Source: Deltaproteobacteria bacterium
GTDB taxonomy: Bacteria > Desulfobacterota > Binatia > Binatales > Binataceae
Assembly: GCA_021799495.1 (NCBI GenBank)
Contig: JAJZAI010000007.1
Location: 1 to 64,000, forward strand
Direction: 5' to 3'
Length of the DNA stretch: 64,000 nt
Every line of letters starts with the position of its first letter. Position 1 is the first letter of the stretch. The position numbers were made by a program, and so were the translations under genes. The notes under the pieces were generated by a model. It was not told where the DNA came from, did no database searches, and saw only the letters and a program-made list of their open reading frames with translations. Shown here piece after piece: positions 17,340-25,445 of the stretch.

Positions 17340-18496
17340 GCCCGGCGCTCCAGAATCAGGCTGACCTGTTCGCTCATGATGCCGCCGTTGCCGTTGACGT
17401 AGGCGAGCGCGGCGTCCTTGACCTGCCGTCCCTCGCCGCGGCCCATCAGTTGGCGGATTCCTTCGACCACGTGGCTCATGCCGCCGCCCAGTCCCGGCTG
17501 TCCGAACGAGAGCTGTCCGCCATGCGTGTTGCAGGGAAAGTCGCCCGCGTAAGAAAGATCGTGCTCCGCGGCGAACGGCCCGCCCTGTCCCTTTTTGCAG
17601 AAGCCCGCGTCTTCGAGCGTGACCAGCACCGTGATCGTGTAGCAATCGTACGGGCAGACCAGGTCGATATCCTTGCGCTCGACGCCCGCCATCCTGAAGG
17701 CGTTCTCGGCGGCCGGCTTGATCGGCGAATCGGTCAATGACGGCGCGTACGTGATGCTGGCGTGGTTCGAGTACTCGCCCGCGCCGATCAGCCATACGGG
17801 AGGATTCTTCGCCCGCCGCGCGACTTCCGGCGACGCGACGATCACCGCCGATCCGCCCGAGCACGGGCTGACGATTTCAAACAGATGCAGCGGATCGACG
17901 ATCATCCGCGAACCGAGCACGTCGGCGATCGTGAGCGGCTTGTCGCCGAACGCCGCCAGCGGATTTTTGAGCGCGTTCGTGCGCTGATCGACGGCGACTT
18001 TCGCCATCTGCTCCGGCGTGGTGCCGTATTCGTACATATGGCGGTTCGCGATCATCGCGTAACCGCAGTTCGCGCCGATATTGCCGTACGGCGCCTCGAA
18101 TTCGCGCTGCACCGACACCACCGGCACCTTCTGATCGCCAAGCCGGTTCAGGTCGGCGACGATGCACAGCACCGCCGAACACATCCCCGCGTCGATTGCG
18201 GCCGCCGCCCGCCAAATCATCCCGGCCGGACTGGCGCCGCCGATATCGACGACGTTCAGCATCCGCGGATTTATCCCCAGCACCTCGGCCGCGCTGGCGG
18301 GATAGATGAAGCCGGGATCCGCTACCGGCATCCCGACCAGAAACCCGTCGATATCCTTCTTTTCAAGGCCCGCGTCGGCGATCGCTTCCGCCGTCAGACG
18401 GCCCATCAGGCCGAGCGGCGTAACGTTCGGCGGCGCTTCCTTCCATGGCTTGAGCTCGGCGATTCCGATCGCCGCCGCTTTACCCTTCAAACTCAT
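17336..18496 (-). CDS. Thiolase-like (lipid-transfer/aldolase-type) protein lacking the catalytic Cys
   Basis: A 386-residue thiolase-fold protein from ATG 18496 (MSLKGKAAAIGIAEL), with AGGAG upstream. At the nucleophile position the sequence is DIGGASPAGM, so the usual Cys is absent. The C-terminal catalytic His motif is also altered to SFGQPGLGGG. Both changes are typical of Ltp2-like aldolases rather than thiolases: with a DUF35 partner these cleave beta-hydroxy-acyl-CoA side chains by retro-aldol reaction. The partner gene overlaps its stop. A retro-aldol role in side-chain degradation is therefore likely but inferred; other non-thiolytic SCP2-type proteins cannot be excluded. Confidence 0.85.
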   Translation of the reverse strand: MSLKGKAAAIGIAELKPWKEAPPNVTPLGLMGRLTAEAIADAGLEKKDIDGFLVGMPVADPGFIYPASAAEVLGINPRMLNVVDIGGASPAGMIWRAAAAIDAGMCSAVLCIVADLNRLGDQKVPVVSVQREFEAPYGNIGANCGYAMIANRHMYEYGTTPEQMAKVAVDQRTNALKNPLAAFGDKPLTIADVLGSRMIVDPLHLFEIVSPCSGGSAVIVASPEVARRAKNPPVWLIGAGEYSNHASITYAPSLTDSPIKPAAENAFRMAGVERKDIDLVCPYDCYTITVLVTLEDAGFCKKGQGGPFAAEHDLSYAGDFPCNTHGGQLSFGQPGLGGGMSHVVEGIRQLMGRGEGRQVKDAALAYVNGNGGIMSEQVSLILERRA

Positions 18497-18636
18497 CGGC
18501 GCATCGCTCCTGAATTTCGATTGAGTTGGGATTAGCACAGAAATTCCCGCCGGCGTTAGCGCATCGGCACAGAACCCTCGGCGCTGACACGGCGCCGCGC
18601 ATCGTGTAGCGTGATGCGGTTAAAGGAGTGCTATCC

Positions 18637-18816
18637 ATGGCGTTCATTCTCTGCGACGACCACAACCTGTCCGTCGAGGCCGACGGCATCGACCCCGCCG
18701 CCGCGCGCAAGCTGATGCTCTCGGAGCCGAAGCCGAATCCGACGCCGATCGAGCAGGAAGTGATCGACTTCGGCAAAGTCCATCGCGAATGCAATCTGCG
18801 CGTGCTCGCCGATTGA
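18637..18816 (+). CDS. Small hypothetical protein, 59 aa
   Basis: It is preceded by a good ribosome site (AAAGGAG, 6 bases before ATG 18637). The product MAFILCDDHNLSVEADGI continues with a Pro-rich KPNPTP segment and a charged end (VHRECNLRVLAD). Codon use matches the genome and it sits alone between two divergently arranged acyl-CoA genes. No family recognised. The strong ribosome site is the main reason to call it. Confidence 0.55.
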   Translation: MAFILCDDHNLSVEADGIDPAAARKLMLSEPKPNPTPIEQEVIDFGKVHRECNLRVLAD

Positions 18817-18919
18817 TTCGCCGCGCGCGCCGATGCGCGGCGTGGACATGACGGGCCGCGCTTTTGTAAGTTCGGCTTGACGCGCCCCAGCGGGCCGCAT
18901 TGGAACCGGGAGCTCCACG

Positions 18920-20095
18920 ATGCCGCCATTCGAGTTGAAAGACCGCGCCGCAATCGCCGGCGCCGGCGCGTCGGCCTACGGACGGCGCCTGATGCGCAGC
19001 GCGATCGATCTCGCCGCCGACGCGATCGCCGCCGCGCTTGACGACGCCGGACTCGCCCGCGAACGGCTCGATGGCATGATCGTCACCTTTGGCTCGCCGA
19101 TCGGCGCCGACGCCGACACTCTCGCGCAGGTGCTGAACCTCAAGCTCCGCGCCTACAATCAGACCTGGGCGCACGGCCGCTTCACCGCGAGCGCGATTCA
19201 ATGGGCCGCATTGATGGTCGCGGGCGGGATGGCCGATTACGTCGCCTGCCTCGCGTCGGTCAGCTTCTCGGGCCTGCGCCGGCCGATGATGGGCGGCGCC
19301 GGAGACAGCGAAGGCGGCCGCGAAGCCGGCGGTTCGCACGGCGAGGATCCCGTCTTCGGCATGACCTCGCCCGGCGCGGGCGCGGCGCTCGTCGCACGGC
19401 GCTACTTCGAACGTTACGGCGCGACGAGCGCGCAACTTGCCGCGATACCGGTCGCGTTCCGCAAGCACGCGGCGCTGAATCCCGCCGCGATCATGCGCGA
19501 GCCGTTCTCGGTCGGCGATCATCAGGCGTCGCGCTTCGTCTGCGAGCCGCTCCATCTGCTCGACTATTGCCTGATCAACGACGGCGCCGCCTGCGTGATC
19601 GTGACCAGCGCCGAACGCGCGCGCGACCTGCGCAAGCCGCCGGTTTATATCGCCGGGATGCAGCCGCTGCCGGCCGGCCGCGAGGAATTCATCTGGGCCT
19701 ATCCAGGTTTCGGCGTGGCCCAGCAATCCGTCTTCGATTACGAACCCGGCGAGCAGCCGGTTTATCGGATGGCCGGCGTTGGCCCACGCGATATCGACGC
19801 GCTCTTCACCTACGACGCCTTCTCGATTCTCGCCTGGATCGCGCTCGAACGCTTCGGCTTCTGCCAGCCGGGCGAAGCCGCGGCCTTCACCCAGGCCGGC
19901 CGGATCGAACTGGGCGGCGCGCTGCCGATGAACGTCAACGGCGGCCTGCTGTCCGAAGCGCATATCATGGGGTGGAACCATCAGGTTGAAATCGTGCGGC
20001 AATTGCGCGGCGAATGCGGCCCGCGGCAGGTCGCCGGCGCCAAAGTCATTCAATGGGCGAACGCCTACGGCGACTCGCTGATTTATCATCGTTAG
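18920..20095 (+). CDS. Thiolase-like (lipid-transfer/aldolase-type) protein lacking the catalytic Cys
   Basis: A 391-residue thiolase-fold protein from ATG 18920, with GGGAG 8 bases upstream. At the nucleophile position it reads TWAHGRFTASAIQWAAL, with no Cys. The C-terminal part has NVNGGLLSEAHIMGWNH, the His-containing motif seen in Ltp-type proteins in place of GHP. With the DUF35 gene 31 bp downstream it forms a second, independent thiolase-like/DUF35 pair, transcribed away from the first pair. A retro-aldolase role in side-chain removal is the leading idea. Confidence 0.85.
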   Translation: MPPFELKDRAAIAGAGASAYGRRLMRSAIDLAADAIAAALDDAGLARERLDGMIVTFGSPIGADADTLAQVLNLKLRAYNQTWAHGRFTASAIQWAALMVAGGMADYVACLASVSFSGLRRPMMGGAGDSEGGREAGGSHGEDPVFGMTSPGAGAALVARRYFERYGATSAQLAAIPVAFRKHAALNPAAIMREPFSVGDHQASRFVCEPLHLLDYCLINDGAACVIVTSAERARDLRKPPVYIAGMQPLPAGREEFIWAYPGFGVAQQSVFDYEPGEQPVYRMAGVGPRDIDALFTYDAFSILAWIALERFGFCQPGEAAAFTQAGRIELGGALPMNVNGGLLSEAHIMGWNHQVEIVRQLRGECGPRQVAGAKVIQWANAYGDSLIYHR

Positions 20096-20126
20096 AAGGC
20101 GGAAGAACCGGCCGCAAAGGATAGCG

Positions 20127-20558
20127 ATGGCTGCGAACCAGGACGATTACCCGAAGCCGCGCCCCGCGCTCAGCGCGCTCAACCGGCCCTACTGGGAGGC
20201 CCTGCGCCGGCGCGAATTCGTGCTGCAACGATGCGGCGAATGCGCGATGCGATGGTATCCGCCGGCGCCGCTGTGTCCGCGATGCTGGTCGCGGCGGATC
20301 GAATGGGCGCCAGCCAGCGGCCGCGGCCGCGTCAGTTCGTGGGTGGTGTTTCACCAATCCTATTTCCGCGGCTTCGACGCCGAAATTCCCTACAACGTCG
20401 CCGAAGTCGAGCTTGAAGAGGGGCCGCGCCTGCTGACCAACCTGGTCGGAATCCGCAACGAGGAAATCCGCGCCGGGATGGAAGTCGAGGTGGTCTTCGA
20501 CGAGGCCGCGCCCGACCTGACGCTGGCGAAGTTCCGGCCGCGCCGTGCATCGGCGTAG
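20127..20558 (+). CDS. DUF35 zinc-ribbon/OB-fold protein
   Basis: A 143-residue partner protein for the thiolase-like product encoded just upstream. The helix PYWEALRRREFVLQRC leads to the zinc ribbon with Cys36, 39, 50 and 53 (CGEC, CPRC), then the OB-fold containing GRGRVSSWVVFHQ and ends DLTLAKFRPRR. Compared with the copy at 16938 it carries an extra FRGFDAEIPYNVAEVELEEG loop. It is probably the acyl-CoA-guiding subunit of a heteromeric aldolase. Confidence 0.9.
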   Translation: MAANQDDYPKPRPALSALNRPYWEALRRREFVLQRCGECAMRWYPPAPLCPRCWSRRIEWAPASGRGRVSSWVVFHQSYFRGFDAEIPYNVAEVELEEGPRLLTNLVGIRNEEIRAGMEVEVVFDEAAPDLTLAKFRPRRASA

Positions 20559-20659
20559 CACGGGCCGATTGGACAATCGCGGCCCCATTTTGTAGTTTTG
20601 CTGTCGGCAGTTTCGCAGTTTAACTAATTTTTCCCGCCGTCAATGGGGAGGTACGTTTG

Positions 20660-21922
20660 ATGTCTCAGAAGCCTCGCATGCTCGAAGGCTATCGCGTCCT
20701 GGACTTCACCCAGTTCGTCGCCGGCCCCACCTGTTCACGCCTGCTCGCCGAGATGGGCGCCGAGGTGGTCAAGCTCGAACTCGCGCCCGAGGGCGACCGC
20801 GTGCGCGGCGGCGGCCTCAAGCCGCTCAAGCCGGAGTTCAAGGATTCGAGCCACAGCACCTATTATCTCCAGCACGACCACAGCAAGCTCAGCTTCGCGA
20901 TCGACATGAAGAAGCCCGGAGCGCGCGAGCTGGTGATGTCGATGTTGCCGAAGTTCGACGTGCTGGTCGAAAATTTCGCGCCCGGCGTGATCAAGCGGCT
21001 CGGCTTTTCGTACGAGGACGTGAAGCAGGTCAATCCGAAGATCATCATGTGCTCGATCTCGATGGGCGGGCAGACCGGGCCGCTCTCGGTCAAGGCCGGG
21101 TATGACTATATCGGCCAGGCTTACGCCGGAATTTCCGACGGCATCGGCGAACCCGAACGCGCGCCGTCGGTCACCACGATGGCGATCGGCGACGTATCGA
21201 CCGGCGTGGCCGCCGCGATGGCGATCGGCTTCGCGCTGATCCATCGCGAACGCACCGGCGAAGGCCAGTATCTCGATGCCTCGCTGCTCGACACCTACTT
21301 CCACATGCACGAGGTCACGGTGCCGCAGGTTTCGCTGCGCGGCGACAAGTACAAGCCGACGCGCGGCGGCTCGCAGCATCCGGCCGGCGGCCCCACCGGC
21401 ATCTACCACTACCGCGGCGACCAGTACGTTTACCTGTGCGTACCGACGGCGCATCAGTGGGTCCAGTGTTGCCGCGCGATGGGGATGCCGGAGCTGGCGA
21501 CCGATCCGCGCTTCCGCAGCGCGCGCGGCCGGCGCGACAACTCCGCCGAGTTGCAGAAGATCATCGAGGATTGGCTCGCGTCGCATCCAACCCGCGACGA
21601 CGCGATCGCCGCGCTCGACAAGGAACGCGTGCCCTGCGCGCCGGTTTATACGGTCAACGAGGCGATCAAGCATCCGCATCTCAACGAGCGCAAGACCGTC
21701 CGCTGGATCGAGGATCCGATGCTCGGCCGCGTCGCGATTCCGGGGGTGCCGGTAAAATTCTCGGCGTGGCCCGATCGGACCGATCTGCGTTCGGCGCGGC
21801 TCGGCGAGGACAACGAACGCATCCTGCACGAATACGCGGGCCTGTCCGACGACAAGATCAAAAAGCTCTACGCCGAAGGCGTGCTGGTGCGCGACAAGAC
21901 CCTCGACGTCAAATCGGCATAA
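20660..21922 (+). CDS. CaiB/BaiF family III CoA-transferase
   Basis: A 420-residue enzyme that should move CoA between carboxylic acids through an aspartyl-CoA intermediate. ATG 20660 follows GGGGAGG at good spacing. The N-terminal DFTQFVAGPTCSRLLAEMGAEVVKLE region is the family III signature, and IGDVSTGVAAAMAIG carries the catalytic Asp (about residue 178), equivalent to Asp169 of formyl-CoA transferase. DASLLD and the C-terminal half follow the usual two-lobed interlocked fold. The acid it activates is not visible; the context suggests degradation intermediates of fatty, steroid or aromatic acids. A strong terminator follows. Confidence 0.92.
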   Translation: MSQKPRMLEGYRVLDFTQFVAGPTCSRLLAEMGAEVVKLELAPEGDRVRGGGLKPLKPEFKDSSHSTYYLQHDHSKLSFAIDMKKPGARELVMSMLPKFDVLVENFAPGVIKRLGFSYEDVKQVNPKIIMCSISMGGQTGPLSVKAGYDYIGQAYAGISDGIGEPERAPSVTTMAIGDVSTGVAAAMAIGFALIHRERTGEGQYLDASLLDTYFHMHEVTVPQVSLRGDKYKPTRGGSQHPAGGPTGIYHYRGDQYVYLCVPTAHQWVQCCRAMGMPELATDPRFRSARGRRDNSAELQKIIEDWLASHPTRDDAIAALDKERVPCAPVYTVNEAIKHPHLNERKTVRWIEDPMLGRVAIPGVPVKFSAWPDRTDLRSARLGEDNERILHEYAGLSDDKIKKLYAEGVLVRDKTLDVKSA

Positions 21923-21953
21923 TCGCCGAAGCGGCGTATCCACACTGAACGAA

Positions 21954-21983
21954 AAGGGCCGCGCGAAAAATCGCGCGGCCCTT
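21954..21983 (+). terminator. Rho-independent terminator after the CoA-transferase gene
   Basis: AAGGGCCGCGCGA (21954-21966) pairs perfectly with TCGCGCGGCCCTT (21971-21983) around an AAAA loop and is followed by CGCTTTTT. It ends the plus-strand unit that started at 18920 or 20660. An A-run on its left side could make it bidirectional for the minus-strand gene ending at 22030. Confidence 0.85.
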
Positions 21984-22029
21984 CGCTTTTTCCGATTTGG
22001 CGTGACGCCGGCGAGGCGCGGCGGAGCCG

Positions 22030-22836
22030 CTACGCGCTCGGCTTGTCGCGCTCGGCCAGCATCTTCATCAGACTCTGATAGGTCGGCGGCATCGTGACGG
22101 TTTCGCGCATCGCGACCGTTATCGGATAGCGGACTCCGCCCTTGTGCGTGCCTTCAAGCCCCTCGACGATCTCTTCGGCGTATTCCCACGGAAACGCGAA
22201 GACCATCTCGGTGTCCTGGGTGCCGCCGAACACGCGGTCGCCGGTGCAGGGCAGGATCACCTTGGGCGCGTTGGCGGTCATGGTCTGAATCACGATTTCC
22301 GCGCAATCCAGCCGCCCTCCCGTCGAACTGGTGAGATTTCCGCCACGCCGATAGAGTGCGGCGTGCGCCAGCCGCAGCACCTGCGCGCTGTTGCCGTAAA
22401 CCGCTACGACATGCGGCGCGAACTTCGCGCGATTGAGCGGCGCGACACAAACGTAATCATACGATCCGGGCGCGAATTTCCAGGTGCTGGCCTCGAGCTT
22501 CGCCGCCGCTTCCTCGTCCTTGCAGTACATCCCGTTCGACGCGTATCCGTGCAGATACTCGTCGTTGGGCGCGCGGAAGCCGAACGCGATCGCCGCGAGC
22601 GGACAGATAACGTCGTCGCGGCCGACCGCGATTCCCCATCCGTAGCGCCGCGCCACGCCGATCGACTGGCAGACGATCCAGTTTTCTTTGAAGCTCTGGC
22701 TCGGCACCTTGACGTCGTCGGGCATCGCCTCGCCCTTCTGGAGCATCCGGATCGCCAGCGGAAAAGAATCGGGCCGCACGAAGCGCGCGATCGCGTCTTC
22801 GAGCCGTTTGAGCGTCGCCGCCGTTTTTTCTTCCAT
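22030..22836 (-). CDS. DUF169 family protein
   Basis: A 268-residue protein recognised as DUF169 by its conserved blocks: LAIRMLQKGEAMPDDVKVPS near the start, CQSIGVARRYGW, 'CPLAAIAFGF', and near the end GDRVFGGTQDTEMVFAFPWEYAEEIVEGLEGTHKGG. DUF169 has no established activity; it is common in anaerobes and in bacteria with C1 or CoA metabolism. It lies downstream of the MaoC/acyl-CoA dehydrogenase/MaoC operon on the same strand (22 bp gap), so it may be part of that unit. Confidence 0.85.
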   Translation of the reverse strand: MEEKTAATLKRLEDAIARFVRPDSFPLAIRMLQKGEAMPDDVKVPSQSFKENWIVCQSIGVARRYGWGIAVGRDDVICPLAAIAFGFRAPNDEYLHGYASNGMYCKDEEAAAKLEASTWKFAPGSYDYVCVAPLNRAKFAPHVVAVYGNSAQVLRLAHAALYRRGGNLTSSTGGRLDCAEIVIQTMTANAPKVILPCTGDRVFGGTQDTEMVFAFPWEYAEEIVEGLEGTHKGGVRYPITVAMRETVTMPPTYQSLMKMLAERDKPSA

Positions 22837-22858
22837 TGTCTCCTCGTCTCGCGCGCCG

Positions 22859-23545
22859 CTAGCGCCGTTTCTTGCGCGGCGCCACCCGTTTCGGTTTCGC
22901 GCCCCGCGCCGGTTTGGTTTTTTTCGCCGCTTTCGCCGGCTTGGCCGCTTTCACCGCGACGCGCCGGACGGGGCGCACGGCGCGAGTACGCGCGGCGCGC
23001 ACCGCGCGCATCGCCGGCTTCGCTTCGCCCGCGCCAGCCTCGAGACCATCGGTGCTGAACGAGCGTTTCTTGATCAACACGCGCCGCTCGCCCTCGAACA
23101 CCGTCTCGCCGCGCTGGTTGAGGCCGAGATGGCGGAAATGGACGAGGCCGACGTTCTGATGGCCGCGCAGCAGTTCGGGACTGTCGTCTTTCCACAGGAC
23201 CTCGGTGAACGCGTGCAGCGTATCGCCATGCAGCACGGATACGCGGAAGCGAACCTTGTCGAGTCCGACCTCCTCGACCGCCTGCTCGCCCGTGTCCTGC
23301 ATCGCGAGCCCGATCACCAGCGACGCGGTGACGCCGCCGAAGACGATCCGATGCTTCTGCGCGGCGATCTGTTCGGCCAGCTCTTCGTTGAAATGGAGCT
23401 GCGCGGTGTTCATCACGAGGTTGGTGATGAGCACGTTTTCGAGCGCCTCCATGGTCTTGCCGCGCGCGTGCTCGTACACGTCGCCGGCGTTGAAGTCTTC
23501 GTAATAGTTGCCCCGGCCGGTCAGGGCCGCCGCATCGACGCTCAT
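22859..23545 (-). CDS. MaoC-like hot-dog hydratase with a basic C-terminal tail
   Basis: A 228-residue protein from ATG 23545. Residues 1-160 form a MaoC-type hot-dog domain: NYYEDFNAGDVYEHARGKTM, then NTAQLHFNEELA, where the Asp/His positions of enoyl-CoA hydratases fall near 'HFN', and GLAMQDTGEQAV. From about residue 171 the protein changes to a long Ala/Lys/Arg/Pro-rich tail, similar in composition to histone H1-like or PHA-granule-binding tails. The ATG overlaps the TGA of the acyl-CoA dehydrogenase gene (ATGA). The tail is unusual for MaoC proteins and might bind nucleic acid or a polyanion. Confidence 0.82.
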   Translation of the reverse strand: MSVDAAALTGRGNYYEDFNAGDVYEHARGKTMEALENVLITNLVMNTAQLHFNEELAEQIAAQKHRIVFGGVTASLVIGLAMQDTGEQAVEEVGLDKVRFRVSVLHGDTLHAFTEVLWKDDSPELLRGHQNVGLVHFRHLGLNQRGETVFEGERRVLIKKRSFSTDGLEAGAGEAKPAMRAVRAARTRAVRPVRRVAVKAAKPAKAAKKTKPARGAKPKRVAPRKKRR

Positions 23546-24693
23546 TCGTTTCCTCCGAGCAGGCGGTCCGAGATGATCCGCAACTGGATTTGCGAGGTGC
23601 CCTCGAAAATTTTCGTCAAGCGCGCGTCGCGCCAATAGCGTTCGAGCGGCAGGTCTTTGGTGTAGCCATAGCCGCCGTGGATTTGCAGCGCGTCGCTGGT
23701 CACCCGCTCCGCCATCTCGGAGGCAAAATACTTGACCATCGACGCCTCCTTGTCGCAGCGCCGCTTGCCGTCGACTTCGGTCGCGACGAAGTACATCAGT
23801 TGGCGCGCCGCCTCGATATTCGCCGCCATCTCGGCCAGCTTGAAGCGAATCGCCTGGAATTCCGCGATCGGCTTGCGGAACTGCACCCGCCGCTGCGAGT
23901 AGGTGAGCGCGTCCTCGAGCGCGCCGCGCGCCAGCCCGATCGCCCGCGCCGCGGTATGCACCCGCGCGATTTCAAGGAACGACATCATCGTGTAGAAGCC
24001 GCGGCCTTCCTTGCCGATCACCGTGTTCGCGGGAATGCGGAAATTGTCGAAATGCAGCTCCCAGGTCTTCCAGCCGAAATACCCGATTTTGCGGATCGGC
24101 GATCCGGTCACGCCCTCGGGCAGCTTGCCGCGCTCCTTTTCGATCAGGAACTGCGTGATGCCGACGTGGCGGCGTTTCTCTTCGGGCGGCGAGGTGCGGG
24201 CGAACAGATGGATAAAGTCGGCGCCGTCGGCGAAGGTGCACCACGTTTTGGTGCCGTTGACGACGTAGTAGTCGCCCTCGCGCGTCGCCCGGCAGGCGAC
24301 GTTGGCGAGGTCGGAACCGGCGTCCGGCTCTGACAGCGAAAACGCGCCCAGCAAGTCGCCGCGCGCCATCGCGGGAAAATATTTGCGCTTCTGCTCCTCG
24401 CTGGGATCGCCGTAGATTCCGTTGCCGCGCGCGATAATGCTCGCCACGCTCATCCACGCCCGCCCCAGTTCCTCCGTGACCAGGGCGTACTCGAACACGC
24501 CGAGGCCCAGCCCGCCGTATTCCTCCGGAATCAGAATTCCGAAATAGCCCAGCTCGCCCATCTTGCGGCGCAATTCCATCGGAATTTCGCCTTCGACCGG
24601 ATCGAGCTTGTTGGCCGCCGGCAGCACCTCGTTCATCGCGAAATCGCGCGCGGTCTGCTGAATCAGTTTTCGTTCTTCGGTTATGTAGCTCAT
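23542..24693 (-). CDS. Acyl-CoA dehydrogenase
   Basis: A 383-residue FAD enzyme that forms 2-enoyl-CoA and passes electrons to ETF. It has the family order: N-terminal helices, the beta-domain FAD motif (LSEPDAGSDLA, then GTKTWCTFAD), and a C-terminal helical domain with IHGGYGYTKDLPLERYWRDARL and the catalytic Glu in IFEGTSQIQ (about residue 364). It sits between two MaoC-type hydratases with 1-4 bp overlaps on both sides, so dehydrogenation and hydration are encoded as one unit. Substrate chain length is not evident. Confidence 0.93.
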   Translation of the reverse strand: MSYITEERKLIQQTARDFAMNEVLPAANKLDPVEGEIPMELRRKMGELGYFGILIPEEYGGLGLGVFEYALVTEELGRAWMSVASIIARGNGIYGDPSEEQKRKYFPAMARGDLLGAFSLSEPDAGSDLANVACRATREGDYYVVNGTKTWCTFADGADFIHLFARTSPPEEKRRHVGITQFLIEKERGKLPEGVTGSPIRKIGYFGWKTWELHFDNFRIPANTVIGKEGRGFYTMMSFLEIARVHTAARAIGLARGALEDALTYSQRRVQFRKPIAEFQAIRFKLAEMAANIEAARQLMYFVATEVDGKRRCDKEASMVKYFASEMAERVTSDALQIHGGYGYTKDLPLERYWRDARLTKIFEGTSQIQLRIISDRLLGGNE

Positions 24694-25193
24694 CAGGAAT
24701 CGCCTCGCTTGGGCACCAGATTCGAGCGGCGAAAATCGACCACGCGGGTTCCGGCCTTCGGCCCATCGGCGAAAAAGCCCTCGGTATGCCAGGTAACGAT
24801 TCCGGACTCCGGACGGCTCTGGGATTCGCGCTTGTCGGCCACCGTGCTGCGCGCGGTCAGCGTCGCGCCAGGATAGACCCGCTCATAAAAACTCAGGTTA
24901 TCGACGCCGAGGAACAGCCCCCCCGCCTCGCTCAAGTCCTCGACCGAGAGGCCAAAGACCGTCAGAAAGACCAGCATCGGATTGACGACGATCCCCGGAT
25001 GGCCGTGCGCGCGCGCGAACGGCGCGTTGAAGTAGAGCGGATTGTACGAAAGCGTCAGGGTCGTAAAAAGACTGTTGTCGCCCTCGTTCAGCGTACGGCC
25101 CCAATGATGGTTGAAAACGCGGCCGATCTCGAAATCCTCGTAGAGATTGCCCTTGGGCAGTTTTCGCGCCCGCGCGCGCCAGTCGTCACTCAT
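24693..25193 (-). CDS. MaoC family hydratase
   Basis: A 166-residue single hot-dog-fold protein and first gene of the operon. The pattern GNLYEDFEIGRVFNHHWGRTLNEGDNSLFT holds the hydratase region, followed by NPLYFNAPFARAHGHPGIVVNPMLVF, and the GVDNLSFYERVYPG segment. It likely hydrates 2-enoyl-CoA made by the dehydrogenase downstream, or forms a heteromer with the other MaoC protein, as ChsH1/ChsH2-type hydratases do. Its stop overlaps the dehydrogenase start by 1 bp (TGATG). Confidence 0.85.
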   Translation of the reverse strand: MSDDWRARARKLPKGNLYEDFEIGRVFNHHWGRTLNEGDNSLFTTLTLSYNPLYFNAPFARAHGHPGIVVNPMLVFLTVFGLSVEDLSEAGGLFLGVDNLSFYERVYPGATLTARSTVADKRESQSRPESGIVTWHTEGFFADGPKAGTRVVDFRRSNLVPKRGDS

Positions 25194-25445
25194 CTGCGAT
25201 GCTCCATCCGCTCAGCATGTTGTAATCGTCTCCGCAAGTTCCGGCCGCACATGGCGATAGTTCGCCGGATCGTCAACCCTGCGCCGCCGCCGGTCTGGTA
25301 ATTTGCCATCCGGAGCGCCGTCGCTGCAAACTATTGCTCGCCGTCCGCCGTCTCGTGATCCGCAAAGGCGCAAGTGTCGCCGCGACCGCGATTATGCTAT
25401 CGCTGGAAGAAACGCGGCACGACGCCTCTCGCGCAGGAGTCGCCA

